This document shows positions 1-10,672 of a DNA stretch of 48,688 bases, piece after piece. The translations under genes and the position numbers were made by a program. The stretch spans positions 1 to 48,688 of the forward strand of contig NZ_JAUNLM010000012.1 in assembly GCF_030532265.1 (NCBI RefSeq), in the 5' to 3' direction. The notes below the pieces were generated by a model. That model had not been told where the DNA came from and searched no databases. It saw only the letters and a program-made list of their open reading frames with translations. How positions within the stretch are numbered: the first letter of the stretch is position 1; each line of letters opens with the position of its first letter. Source of the stretch: Clostridium sp. (GTDB lineage: Bacteria > Bacillota > Clostridia > Clostridiales > Clostridiaceae).

Positions 1-40
1 AAAAAAGAGATATAGAAAAATAAATTTAACTATATCTCTT
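1..40 (-). terminator. Terminator of the cyclic glucan synthase gene
   Basis: An 11-bp perfect inverted repeat (5-15 with 30-40) lies just after the stop codon at 56. On the minus strand it is followed by a run of U from the A-run at 1-6, the usual intrinsic terminator layout. The tail may continue past the window edge. Confidence 0.75.
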
Positions 41-55
41 ACTATTATTAAATTT

Positions 56-3000
56 TTAGTTTTTAATATCTTTGTAATAAACCTCTATACTTGCATCTCC
101 TAAGTTTTTAGGAATTAAATCTCCTTCTATTTCTTTTCCGTTTATTATTATTTTATTTTTAAATGATTTTTTTATCTTTATATTATATTTTTCTGATTTA
201 TTGTTTATTTTTATTTCAAAACCATCCCAATCACTTGGAATACATGGTGATATTTTGTATCCTATTCCTTTATAAATTTTAAATCCTAATATATTTTCTA
301 ATCCTACTTTATACATCCAACTAGCTGTTCCTGTATACCAGCTCCATCCACCTCTGCCTCCATGTGGTTCTCTTACATAAACATCAGCTGCCATAACATA
401 TGGTTCTAACTTATATCTTCTACAATCAAGTTCAGTTAATCCATGATTAATTGGATTTATCATATTAAAATATTTTACAGCTTTATCTCCCATTCCAAGC
501 TTTGTTAATGCTAAAATAACCCAAGTTGCTGCATGAGTATATTGTCCTCCATTTTCTCTTACCCCTGCAACATACCCCTTTATATACCCTGGCTCTTCTT
601 TTGATTTTTCAAAAGGTGGAGTTAAAAGTTTTATTAAAGCTAAATCTTTATCCACTAGATTTTTATCTACAGCTTCCATAGCTTCTTTTGCTCTTTCTAA
701 TTTACCACCTCCTGATATTACTGACCAACTTTGAGCTAATGAGTCTATTTGACACTCACCATTTTCTCTAGAACCAAGAGGTGTTCCATCATCAAAATAA
801 GCTCTTCTATACCATCCTCCATCCCAAGCATTTTTCTCAATATTTTCTCTTATAAATTCTCTCATTTCTCTATATCTATTTACTTTTTCATCATCTTTCA
901 TATAATTACATATATCATCAAATCCTACTAAAATTTTATATATAAACCATCCAAGCCATACACTTTCACCTTTTCCCTTATTGCCTACTGTACTCATTCC
1001 GTCATTCCAATCCCCACTTCCCATTAGTGGGATATTATGCTTACCGAATCTCAGTGATTTTTCTATAGCTTTTATACAATGTTCATATATAGTTCCTTCC
1101 TTATTTGATTGATTAACTATTGTATATCTCTCATCCTCATCTTCCTTTAAAGGTTCATCCTCTAAATAAGGAACACTTTCATTTAATATATTATAATCTC
1201 CTGTAATTTCTATATATTCAGCTGTTACAAATGGTAACCATAATAAATCATCTGAAAATTTTGTTCTTATTCCACTATTTATTATAGGATGCCACCAATG
1301 TTGAACATCACCTTCTAAGTATTGTCTTGAAGCACTTCTTATAATTTGATCTTTTGTTATACTTGGATTTATAATACCAAGAGACATTGAGTCTTGAAGT
1401 TGATCTCTAAATCCATAAGCACCACCTGATTGATAAAAAGCCGTTCTCGCTAAATATCTACAACTATAATTTTGATATAGTAACCATCCATTTAAAAGAT
1501 AATTCATTGATTCATCTTTTGTTTTAACTTGTATATTTCCTAGGAAATCGCCCCAATACTCCTTAATATTATTTAATTCGTCATTTACATTTTCTATATA
1601 TTCATATTTTTCTATTAAACACTCTATTTTCTCTTCAGATTCTTCTTCTCCTAAAAGTACTATTAACTCCTTCTTTTCTCCAGGCTTTAATGTAATATCA
1701 CACTTTGTAACTAAACATGGATCAAAACTGCTTCCACATGCCCCACTTAATTTATCTTCTTGCAAACCATTTGGTGATTCTAAACTACCAGAAATCCCAA
1801 TAAATTCTTTTCTATCACAGGTAAAACTTATATTTTCTCCACCTATTATAGTTGAATACGCTTTCAAATTACCAAAGTACTCTGAATATGGGTTTTGACC
1901 ATAAATATAGTTTCCTCTATTGTAGGTTGATATATATCTAGCTGTTTGATAATTTAAAACTCCAAGTACTAGTTGAGCATAATAATATACTGATAAATTT
2001 TTATCAATATTATCTATATTTTCTAGTATTATTTTTTGAATTTTAACCCTTTCTCCCTTTGGAGCAAACACTATCATATTACCTCTTATATTATTAACTG
2101 TATGAGAATAGCTTGAATATCCAAATGAGTGTTTTATTATATACTCTCCATCATTTCTAACAGGCTCTGGAGTTATTGAGAAATATTTCAAATCATTATT
2201 ATCTCTTATATAAATTGCTTCTCCTAATGAATCTTTAACTATATCATTATTCCAAGGAGTTATTTTATTTTCTCTACTATTTTCACACCAAGTGTGCATA
2301 GATCCAACTTCGGATGTATGAAATCCAAACCTTTCATTAGAAATAACATTAATCCATGGTGCTGGCGTATTATTATTCTCTCTAAGCACTATTACATAAC
2401 CTTTATCTTCTTTATCAAAACCACCATACCCATTAAAAAAATCTAACTTATTCTTTAATTCATTATACATACTTATTTTGTTTTTATTTTCTATTATTTT
2501 TTTATATTTATATGTTTCTTTATCTTGATATTCATCATTTCCATTATTAAAAAGTTGTTGTTCTTTTAATTGAGTTAATATATTTCCCTTTGTACTATCT
2601 ATAAAAATTGATGATATACCAATTAAAAAATCTCTTATATCTTCATTCATTGTTGATTTATTGTGAAGATATATTCCTCCTTGTTTATTTAAAATTTCTT
2701 CACCAGATAAAACATTAATTTCTTCTAATATCTCTCTTTGAAGTGGCATTTCATAACTTGATTCTTCATTATTATAAATTACTAAGTCAGTTTTAACTCC
2801 TTTATTTTTAAAGTACTTATGCATTTTTATAATTGACCTAACTAAATTAATATCTTCATCACTATTAACAAGTAACATTATAATTTTTATATCTCCTGAT
2901 ATTCCAAATGCCCATAAATCTTTCTGATGTTTATTTATATTTCTTATATAAAACTCTCTATCTTTTCTTTCATTATTTAAAAATAATATATATGAAGCTA

Positions 3001-6000
3001 AACTTTGATATATATTAGCTTGTGCTGATGTAATAGCAAGGTTTTTAAGTTCAACTTGCATAAATCTACTATATGTATTAAACTCATTTTCTAATTTTTT
3101 AATATTACTATATTCTCTAGAAAGTTTTATAACCTCATCTCTTTCAGATGCAGTTCCTGTTATAAAATAAATTATTTTTTCTTCATTTGGTTCTAAGTTT
3201 AATCTTACTCTAGTACTAATTATAGGATCTAATACTGTTCCTACTGTATTTTTTAAACTATTATTATTATCCAAAGCTAAAGGCTTATCTAAGTCTCTAT
3301 TTCTTCCAATAAAATTCATTCTTGAAGTTTCATAACTCATTACCCCTTCAAACTCATAATCACATATTGGCTTATGAAATATATAAGGAACTTTTCCATC
3401 TTTAACTCTAGCTCGCCTTTTCCCTATTACTGTTTTTGTACTTTCATCAAATTCAGTTTGAATAAAAAGATTTGAAAAGCTTGGGTGTGCTGTGTCAGCT
3501 TCCATAGTAGTTAATGTTACTTCCATATAACTTGTTACTTCTATAGATATTCCTTTTTCTCCAACATTTTTTAATTTTAGCTTTCTTATATCTATACTAT
3601 CTTCACTTGATACTACAACTTCCATTTCACTCTTTATTGATCCACATCTTTTTGTAAATTTTGCTTTATCTACTGAGAATTCTATATCCGTTTCTTCACA
3701 ATCATTTCTGCAAGGCTCAAAAGTAGCACTCCAATATTCATTAGAATTTAAATTTTTAATATATAAAAATAATCCACTATTATCAACAGTACTATCTCCT
3801 TTCCATCTATATAATAAATTATTTCCTTCTTTTGAATAACCGCTTCCTTGTAAGGTAATCATAGTTGAAAAGTTTCCATTTGATAACAACAAAACTTCTT
3901 GATTTTTATTTGTACTGCTATTAAATCTTCTTGGAGTAAAATCTTCACATTCTATATATTCTCTATTAATTGCAATATCTTCATTACGCTCAAATGTTAT
4001 ATATTTAGGTATCTTTTCTTTAAGTAATATTTCTGTTGCTTTTACTTCTTTTATATTATGAAATCTTTGCTTAAGTATATTATTATTTAATATGTTATCT
4101 AAAGCTAATAAAGACATACCTAAATGGTGAACCATATAACATCTTACTTCTTTACCTTTATACATATGCCCTTTTATTTTATTATCTCTTTTTCCAGTAA
4201 AATCTATAGCTTCTATAAAACCATATCTTCCTACTGCTCCTAAACTTTCTAAATTTCTTAGATTTTCTATAGACTTCTCCTTAATACAAGGTAATACCAT
4301 AAGTGTTGAATATGGTGATATTACTAAATCATCTTCAAGCCCTCTTTTTAATCCTATTTCTGGAATTCCAAAAGCTTTATATTGATAAACTTCTCCTATA
4401 TCAAATTTATAATAAGCTGATTCTGATATACCCCAAGGAACATTTTTCTTTTTAGCAAATGCTATTTGTGCCTTTATAACTGACTTATACGTTTTATCTA
4501 AAAGAGTTTCTTCAAAACTTTTCATTATTAAATTGGGCATAAAATATTCAAACATAGTTCCACTCCATGAAACTAAACTCATCCCTCTATATGCATTAGT
4601 CATTGCTCTGCCAAGTTTAAACCAATGACTAGTATCAACTTCATTTCTTGCTATAGATAAAAATGAAGCTACTCTTGATTCAGATGCTAATAAATCATAA
4701 TATGAATTCCCTAAAGAATTTTCCTCTACATTATATCCTATAGAAAATAATCCTCTATCTTTTGAATATAAAATTTTAAAATCCATTTCACTCATAATTA
4801 CTTCTATTTTTTCTATTAAATCATCAATTTTCTTTTCAAAAACATCTAATTGTTTAACTTTTTCTTCTAAAACTTTATTAGAGTCATCTTCTGATAATCT
4901 TTCAATCTTTTTTATTTCTTTTTTAAATTCTATAAGCGATGGGTTTTCTTTCTTTAAATATTCAAATAATATTTTATTTATATCTCCATAAATATACTCT
5001 GAATATTTTATTTTATTTTCAATTTCTTTCTCTAACTTATTTAACCAATATTTAAATTCTTCTTCTCTATCTGTACTTTCTTCTTTTATTAATTTAATAT
5101 ATTGTAATTGTTGTTTTAAAATCTGTATATAATCTTCATTTTTTAAATTATTTGATACATTGAGATTATTACTATAATCTATTCCTAATATATTGTATGT
5201 ATCAACTAAACTTAAAACTTCTTCTTCTCTTATTAATGGATTATTTTTATATTCAATAAGTGTTTCTTTTATAATCCATAAATAACCTAATAAATTTCCA
5301 CTATCTACTGTTGATATATATCTTGGCCATAATGGTGTACAGGTTTTTGTATCATACCAATTAAAATAATGCCCCTTATATTTAGTAAGTTTATTCATTC
5401 CTTCTATTATAAGTTCTAATCTCTTTATAACTTCACCTAATGATATATATCCTAAGTCATATGCAACAATATTTGATATAAGCCCCATTCCAATATTAGT
5501 TGGTGATGTTCTATGTGCAACTCCTTTGTAAGGTTTTTCTTGATAATTATCAGGAGCTAAATAATTATTTTCTTCATTAACAAAATCCTCATAATAAGCC
5601 CATATCCTTCTACTTATACATCTTAAATAATTTCTTTCACCTCTTGTAAGCTCATCTTTTTCTTCTTTTATTGAAGTACTTATATTAAAGGCTATTAATG
5701 GTGCAAATAACCATAGTATAGATATTACTGTCATTAACCCACCTAGTGTAAAAGATGAATTAAATCCAAATACAATAAATAATCCTCCAGCTAATACAGA
5801 AAACCACATATTTCTATAATAATATCCAATACTATCCTTAACTGTATTCTCAGCATCTTCTGCTGTTTGCCATTCTAATAAATTATTTTTTGATATTAGA
5901 AGTCTAAATAATGCTTTACATATTGCCCCTACCATTATATACGTTTGATATGGTATAAAACTTATAATTAGAATTACTTCTTTAAAACTTTTCAAAGTTC

Positions 6001-8395
6001 CTATAAGTTTATTTTTAGGAGTAACAACAAAATCGGTAACAGTAAATAATAATGGTGTTGCTATTGCTAAAAATAATAATATAGTTATTTCAATACCTCT
6101 ATTTAATGATAATAAAGTTATTATAATCCCTATTAATATTGATGGAGCTAAAAGACTTCTCCTTAAGTTATCGAATATTTTCCACCTTGAAAGTGCAGAT
6201 AACTTTTTTGAAAACATCCATGAAATTAATTGCCAATCTCCTCTTACCCACCTATGTAATCTTTTTGTACTTGATATATATGTTGATGGATAATTATCTA
6301 TAAACTCACAATCAGTTACTAATGCACTTCTTACATAACATCCTTCTAAAAGGTCATGACTTAATACTCTATTTTCCGGTATTTCATCTTTAAGAACATT
6401 ATAAAATACATTTATATCTATAATTCCTTTACCAGTAAATGAACCTTCTGCAAATAAATCTTGATAAGTATCAGAATATGCTGTTGAATAACCATCAACT
6501 CCACTATCACCACCAAATATTTTTGAAAATTTACTTTTATTTTTACTTTCTAAAGATATTGAAACTTTAGGCTGCATTATAGTATAACCTCTTTTTACAA
6601 TACCATCTTTACAAAATGGTTTATTCAAAGGGTGACTCATTGCTCCTATTAATTTTTTTATTACTCCTCTTGGTAAAAAAGTATCTGTATCTAAAGTTAC
6701 AATATACTTGGCATCTCTAATGCAATCTATATTTGAACTTATAACATTATATGTATGGTTTTTGCTCCCTTTTAATAAAGCTATAAATTCCATTATTTTT
6801 CCTCTTTTTCTTTCTTTACCCATGAACACACCTTCATGAGTATTATAAACTCTTTTTCTATTAAAGAAGAAAAACTTATCATCTTCATCTCCTTTACAAT
6901 ACTTTATATTAAGAGTTTCCGTTTCTCTTATAGCCTTTAAATTTATTTCTTTTTCATAATCATTTAATTCTTCTTTGCTATCTTTAAAATCTGCAAGTAT
7001 AGCAAAATATAAATTATCTTCTTTATTAGCTAAATATGCTACTTCAAGTTTTTCTAAAAGCTTATGTATATCTTTTATTGAATTAACTATTGTTGGCACT
7101 ATTACTATAGTCTTTTGTTCTGAACTTATAGAATTTAACTCTAACTTTGGTACATGCCTCACTTCTACACTTTTACTAACTACTAAATTTATTAATGTAA
7201 CTACAACTTCACTTGATGGAATTAAAAGTATTACTGCTGCAAGTATATATTGACCTAAATTATAATTTGCACCTAATAAATTTCCCATAAAAAGTGTAAT
7301 TAATATTAAAAATAATGTTCCTAAAACATTTATCATAAAGAAACTTTTAAAATTCATTTTATTATTTATTTTATTTGTAATTTCAAGAACTTCATTTAAA
7401 TATTTAATCCCATCATCAATTAAATAGTATCCTATATGCCTTTTAAAATCACATTTTCCCAAATCACTTGCTTTTTTTGCTAGAAATATTAATCTTTCAG
7501 CTATTAAAATTTCATCAATATTATTTAATTTAGAAATTTTTTCAATTTTATGGCGATAATAATCTTTTGATTCAAAATCCATTCTATTATAAATATTATT
7601 AGGATCATTTTTTAAAATTTTCTCCACCATAGATGTTTCTTCAAAAAACCTTCTCCAATTTATAGAATCTATCTCTCTTATTGAATTAATTAATAAACTT
7701 ATTTCTAACTCTAATTTTGATTCTAATAATTTATTTTTCATTACACATTTATCTGAACTGTTTTCAATTAAATTTAACTTTAAAATACTATATAAATTTT
7801 CATCTTCATAAGAATTATCTTTTAAAACTTTATATAACTGATTATTAAAATTAAATGTTGATTTTTTTATAATTTCATAATATCCATCTGAATTTTTATG
7901 TTCTTTATCTGAAATTATTTTATAAGCTAGTTTTTTACCATTTAATTTATCACTATATATCTCTTTTAAATTTTCAGTTATATTAGATAAGCTTATAATT
8001 ATTGAAGCTCTAAGCATTAATGGAAATGCCCATAGTTCTCCCATAGTTAGTTTTTTATTATTTTTTAATATAAAATTTATACATTCTTCTGTTACATTCA
8101 TATTATTTTCATTTAACATCTTTCTTGCAAGAAAAAAAATACGTGGAGAATTTTCATTATTAAAAGTAACTTCATTTAAATCCTCAAAATATTCTTTAGG
8201 CATATTCTTTTTAGTTGTTTTATATTCTTTTTCTATTAGATAAATATTATCTAATAACCATTGCCCTGCCCCTATTACATCTTCTCCTTCATTTGATAAA
8301 GCTTTTATATACTTATAATTTTCTTTTATTTTCATAAAACTAAGCTTTAATTCATTAAGTACATTTCTCCTACTTGATGAGTTTTTGTTATTCAC
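56..8395 (-). CDS. Cyclic beta-1,2-glucan synthase-like protein (GT84 + GH94, NdvB/Cgs type)
   Basis: A 2779-residue membrane protein, close in length to proteobacterial Cgs/NdvB. Membrane segments near residues 350-410 precede a family-2-like glycosyltransferase domain (about 425-720) with a DTDTF metal/UDP site near 568 and an RLHRWVRGDWQ motif near 717, equivalent to QxxRW. More membrane segments follow at about 740-900. The long C-terminal half matches the GH94 phosphorylase arrangement, with GSGDWNDG near 2461 holding the predicted catalytic Asp. In the family, UDP-glucose is polymerised into a protein-linked beta-1,2-glucan and cyclised, and the phosphorylase domain trims chain length. 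The gene starts at GTG with AAAGGAG upstream and stands alone, with a terminator after it. Family call is firm; whether the product is cyclic here is inferred. Confidence 0.9.
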   Translation of the reverse strand: MNNKNSSSRRNVLNELKLSFMKIKENYKYIKALSNEGEDVIGAGQWLLDNIYLIEKEYKTTKKNMPKEYFEDLNEVTFNNENSPRIFFLARKMLNENNMNVTEECINFILKNNKKLTMGELWAFPLMLRASIIISLSNITENLKEIYSDKLNGKKLAYKIISDKEHKNSDGYYEIIKKSTFNFNNQLYKVLKDNSYEDENLYSILKLNLIENSSDKCVMKNKLLESKLELEISLLINSIREIDSINWRRFFEETSMVEKILKNDPNNIYNRMDFESKDYYRHKIEKISKLNNIDEILIAERLIFLAKKASDLGKCDFKRHIGYYLIDDGIKYLNEVLEITNKINNKMNFKSFFMINVLGTLFLILITLFMGNLLGANYNLGQYILAAVILLIPSSEVVVTLINLVVSKSVEVRHVPKLELNSISSEQKTIVIVPTIVNSIKDIHKLLEKLEVAYLANKEDNLYFAILADFKDSKEELNDYEKEINLKAIRETETLNIKYCKGDEDDKFFFFNRKRVYNTHEGVFMGKERKRGKIMEFIALLKGSKNHTYNVISSNIDCIRDAKYIVTLDTDTFLPRGVIKKLIGAMSHPLNKPFCKDGIVKRGYTIMQPKVSISLESKNKSKFSKIFGGDSGVDGYSTAYSDTYQDLFAEGSFTGKGIIDINVFYNVLKDEIPENRVLSHDLLEGCYVRSALVTDCEFIDNYPSTYISSTKRLHRWVRGDWQLISWMFSKKLSALSRWKIFDNLRRSLLAPSILIGIIITLLSLNRGIEITILLFLAIATPLLFTVTDFVVTPKNKLIGTLKSFKEVILIISFIPYQTYIMVGAICKALFRLLISKNNLLEWQTAEDAENTVKDSIGYYYRNMWFSVLAGGLFIVFGFNSSFTLGGLMTVISILWLFAPLIAFNISTSIKEEKDELTRGERNYLRCISRRIWAYYEDFVNEENNYLAPDNYQEKPYKGVAHRTSPTNIGMGLISNIVAYDLGYISLGEVIKRLELIIEGMNKLTKYKGHYFNWYDTKTCTPLWPRYISTVDSGNLLGYLWIIKETLIEYKNNPLIREEEVLSLVDTYNILGIDYSNNLNVSNNLKNEDYIQILKQQLQYIKLIKEESTDREEEFKYWLNKLEKEIENKIKYSEYIYGDINKILFEYLKKENPSLIEFKKEIKKIERLSEDDSNKVLEEKVKQLDVFEKKIDDLIEKIEVIMSEMDFKILYSKDRGLFSIGYNVEENSLGNSYYDLLASESRVASFLSIARNEVDTSHWFKLGRAMTNAYRGMSLVSWSGTMFEYFMPNLIMKSFEETLLDKTYKSVIKAQIAFAKKKNVPWGISESAYYKFDIGEVYQYKAFGIPEIGLKRGLEDDLVISPYSTLMVLPCIKEKSIENLRNLESLGAVGRYGFIEAIDFTGKRDNKIKGHMYKGKEVRCYMVHHLGMSLLALDNILNNNILKQRFHNIKEVKATEILLKEKIPKYITFERNEDIAINREYIECEDFTPRRFNSSTNKNQEVLLLSNGNFSTMITLQGSGYSKEGNNLLYRWKGDSTVDNSGLFLYIKNLNSNEYWSATFEPCRNDCEETDIEFSVDKAKFTKRCGSIKSEMEVVVSSEDSIDIRKLKLKNVGEKGISIEVTSYMEVTLTTMEADTAHPSFSNLFIQTEFDESTKTVIGKRRARVKDGKVPYIFHKPICDYEFEGVMSYETSRMNFIGRNRDLDKPLALDNNNSLKNTVGTVLDPIISTRVRLNLEPNEEKIIYFITGTASERDEVIKLSREYSNIKKLENEFNTYSRFMQVELKNLAITSAQANIYQSLASYILFLNNERKDREFYIRNINKHQKDLWAFGISGDIKIIMLLVNSDEDINLVRSIIKMHKYFKNKGVKTDLVIYNNEESSYEMPLQREILEEINVLSGEEILNKQGGIYLHNKSTMNEDIRDFLIGISSIFIDSTKGNILTQLKEQQLFNNGNDEYQDKETYKYKKIIENKNKISMYNELKNKLDFFNGYGGFDKEDKGYVIVLRENNNTPAPWINVISNERFGFHTSEVGSMHTWCENSRENKITPWNNDIVKDSLGEAIYIRDNNDLKYFSITPEPVRNDGEYIIKHSFGYSSYSHTVNNIRGNMIVFAPKGERVKIQKIILENIDNIDKNLSVYYYAQLVLGVLNYQTARYISTYNRGNYIYGQNPYSEYFGNLKAYSTIIGGENISFTCDRKEFIGISGSLESPNGLQEDKLSGACGSSFDPCLVTKCDITLKPGEKKELIVLLGEEESEEKIECLIEKYEYIENVNDELNNIKEYWGDFLGNIQVKTKDESMNYLLNGWLLYQNYSCRYLARTAFYQSGGAYGFRDQLQDSMSLGIINPSITKDQIIRSASRQYLEGDVQHWWHPIINSGIRTKFSDDLLWLPFVTAEYIEITGDYNILNESVPYLEDEPLKEDEDERYTIVNQSNKEGTIYEHCIKAIEKSLRFGKHNIPLMGSGDWNDGMSTVGNKGKGESVWLGWFIYKILVGFDDICNYMKDDEKVNRYREMREFIRENIEKNAWDGGWYRRAYFDDGTPLGSRENGECQIDSLAQSWSVISGGGKLERAKEAMEAVDKNLVDKDLALIKLLTPPFEKSKEEPGYIKGYVAGVRENGGQYTHAATWVILALTKLGMGDKAVKYFNMINPINHGLTELDCRRYKLEPYVMAADVYVREPHGGRGGWSWYTGTASWMYKVGLENILGFKIYKGIGYKISPCIPSDWDGFEIKINNKSEKYNIKIKKSFKNKIIINGKEIEGDLIPKNLGDASIEVYYKDIKN

Positions 8396-8484
8396 TTTAA
8401 TCTTCTCCTTTGCAAAGTTTTACTTGTTAACTTAGTTTTTACCAAAATAATAAAAAAAATTACTTTTTATTTTTCTATAAAAAT

Positions 8485-8542
8485 AAAAAAGATGGTATTT
8501 ATAAAAAAGATAAAAAATCTCATTTATAAATACCATCTTTTT
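8485..8542 (-). terminator. Terminator of the DMT transporter gene
   Basis: A long inverted repeat (about 8486-8504 with 8523-8542, core AAGATGGTATTTATAAA) lies directly after the stop of the transporter gene. On the minus strand it is followed by U-rich sequence. Confidence 0.75.
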
Positions 8543-8554
8543 AAATATATAATA

Positions 8555-9487
8555 TTACTTTATTTCTGTATTTAATTCCCCTAAATTCTTTTCTTCAATT
8601 AACTCTTCAACAGTTTCGATGCTTGATTTATCTTTTGCTAATATTATAGTTGATATTATTATAAATATTGTACCTAAAATTAATGCTAATGTTAGATGTT
8701 CTCCAAATAATATTACCCCCATAATAATACTAACAATTGGTTCAAACGTACCAAGTATTGATGCTGAAGATGCACCTATAAGTTCTATACCTTTTAATAA
8801 TAATATTATTGATAATATTGTTGATACAACTGATATTAACATATATGAAGATACTAAATTAACTGTAAATGTCATAACTAATGAATTATTTATAAGTCCA
8901 TAAAGTATCATTCCAACACCAGCTCCAAAAGATAAATACATAGTAACTACTCTATTATCAACATCTTTAAGCTCCTCAAGGGCTAACATTATAATGTTAC
9001 CTGCATAACTTATTCCAGAAATTATAGCTAAAACTACACCTAATATACTTAATGTATTATTTTCAAATGCAATTAAAGCATATGCTCCAATTCCTGCAAA
9101 TATTAATGATGCTAATTTATTTTTACTCATAAGCTTTTTAAATAAAATATATTCAAATATACAAACAAATGCTGGATAAACAAAATGTAATGTAGTTGCA
9201 AGTCCTACCCCTAAATAATTATAAGACATAAATAATGTTTGAGTAGTTATTGTATAGCCAAAAAATCCTGTAAAAAATAAATATAGAAATTGTTTTTTTG
9301 TTACTTTAATTGATACTTTAGTTATAAGTAAATATACAAAAAGTATAACTGCAGCTATTGAAAATCTAAATACTAATACTGTAGTTGGATTTGAACCATT
9401 TTGATATGCAAATTTAGCAAATATAGGCATTAACCCAAATGCAACTGAAGCTAATATTGCAAATAAAATTCCTTTGTAATTTTTCAA
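8555..9487 (-). CDS. DMT-superfamily transporter (two EamA repeats)
   Basis: A 310-residue protein made almost entirely of hydrophobic segments, about ten helices in two repeats (roughly residues 5-137 and 150-285), the usual size and plan of EamA/RhaT-type drug/metabolite transporters. The second repeat has the typical PIVSIIMGVILFGEHL stretch. These are inner-membrane carriers that export or import small metabolites; the substrate cannot be read from sequence. The start is a TTG preceded by AGGGG at good spacing; an ATG just upstream runs into a stop. It lies about 100 bp downstream of the histidine kinase gene on the same strand and has its own terminator, so it may be read partly from the kinase transcript. 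Confidence 0.88.
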   Translation of the reverse strand: MKNYKGILFAILASVAFGLMPIFAKFAYQNGSNPTTVLVFRFSIAAVILFVYLLITKVSIKVTKKQFLYLFFTGFFGYTITTQTLFMSYNYLGVGLATTLHFVYPAFVCIFEYILFKKLMSKNKLASLIFAGIGAYALIAFENNTLSILGVVLAIISGISYAGNIIMLALEELKDVDNRVVTMYLSFGAGVGMILYGLINNSLVMTFTVNLVSSYMLISVVSTILSIILLLKGIELIGASSASILGTFEPIVSIIMGVILFGEHLTLALILGTIFIIISTIILAKDKSSIETVEELIEEKNLGELNTEIK

Positions 9488-9589
9488 TTCTTCATCCCCT
9501 TAATTATATATAATCACTAACTTTTAAACACGTTCAATTATAGATTGTAAGAGTATAAAATCCTATTGTCAATGGCTATTTTGCTATTG

Positions 9590-10672
9590 TCATATTTTTA
9601 TTTCAAATATTGATCCTTCCCCTAATTTACTATTAACAAATATAGTTCCGCCATATATATTTACTAATTTTTTTGCTATAGATAAACCTAATCCATTTCC
9701 ACCTGTTTTACTATTTCTTGATTCATCAACTCTATAAAATCTATCAAAAAGAAATGGTATATCTTCTTTTGGTATTCCAATACCTCTATCTACAACCTTT
9801 AATATTTTATTGTTATTATTTTTTTCAAATATTATATCTATATTTTTATTAGTAGTTGAGTATTTTATAGCATTATCTAATAAAATTATAATAAGTTGCT
9901 TCATATGTAACTCGCTCATAGGAAAAGTTTTTACTCCATTATAATTAACTTTAATATTATAATCAGATTTTATAATAGAAAAATCATCTAAAATATTTTT
10001 TAAAACTTCTTCCGTATTACAACTTCCACTTAACCTCTCATTCAAGTTATCAAGTTTTGATATATCAAGTAATGTTTTTACTAAATCTATTAATCTATCT
10101 ACTTCTTCACTACTTGCCTTTATTGATTTATCTAGCACTTCCTTATCATTTTTTCCCCATCTATTTAATAATGATAAATGACCTTTTATTATAGTAAGTG
10201 GTGTTTTAAGTTCATGAGAAGCATCTTGAACAAATCTTCTTTCCCTATTAAACGAAGCCTCTAAGTCATCCATTAAAGAGTTAAAAACTATACCAAGCTT
10301 TGAAATTTCATCCCTGCCATCACCAATTATATTAACTCTTTTATCTAACCTTCCTTCATTTTTTATTTGTTCCATTGTATTTGTAAGTTCTCTTATATTT
10401 TTAAGAAATAATCTTGATATTGCCATTGCACCTATCACACTTATAAATAACCCAAGTACAGCAGTTATTAATATTAAATAACCATAAGATTCAAATATAT
10501 CATCAAAAATATTAAGTTCTATTCCATATTTACTTCTATGATCTATAAACCAATCAAAAAATACTGCTGTTTGAGCTATTGCTATAAATAATATAAATAC
10601 TGCAAATACTATTGCAGATGCTATCGTTATTTTCCAAAATATAGGTAATTTATTATACTTTTCTTTAATCAT
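9590..10672 (-). CDS. HAMP-domain sensor histidine kinase
   Basis: 360 residues. Two membrane helices (about 15-37 and 66-88) flank a short extracellular loop of about 28 residues. HAMP spans about 89-142, followed by a HisKA domain with phosphoacceptor His153 in SHELKTPL. The HATPase domain has the N box DNAIKYS, the G1 box VDRGIGIP and the G2 box GGNGLGLSIAKKL. It is therefore an active-looking membrane kinase that phosphorylates the regulator encoded just upstream; the two genes overlap by 8 bases (ATGATTAA), a sign of translational coupling. The short loop suggests sensing at or within the membrane, or through a partner. The PepSY protein next door is a possible partner (inference). The signal is unknown. 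Confidence 0.92.
   Translation of the reverse strand: MIKEKYNKLPIFWKITIASAIVFAVFILFIAIAQTAVFFDWFIDHRSKYGIELNIFDDIFESYGYLILITAVLGLFISVIGAMAISRLFLKNIRELTNTMEQIKNEGRLDKRVNIIGDGRDEISKLGIVFNSLMDDLEASFNRERRFVQDASHELKTPLTIIKGHLSLLNRWGKNDKEVLDKSIKASSEEVDRLIDLVKTLLDISKLDNLNERLSGSCNTEEVLKNILDDFSIIKSDYNIKVNYNGVKTFPMSELHMKQLIIILLDNAIKYSTTNKNIDIIFEKNNNNKILKVVDRGIGIPKEDIPFLFDRFYRVDESRNSKTGGNGLGLSIAKKLVNIYGGTIFVNSKLGEGSIFEIKI

Noticed and set aside
749..931. Open frame on the plus strand
   Set aside because: It lies opposite the glucan synthase coding sequence, has no ribosome site, and its Ile/Ser/Phe-rich translation is an antisense artefact. The same applies to other plus-strand frames at 6975-7253 and 8619-8903.
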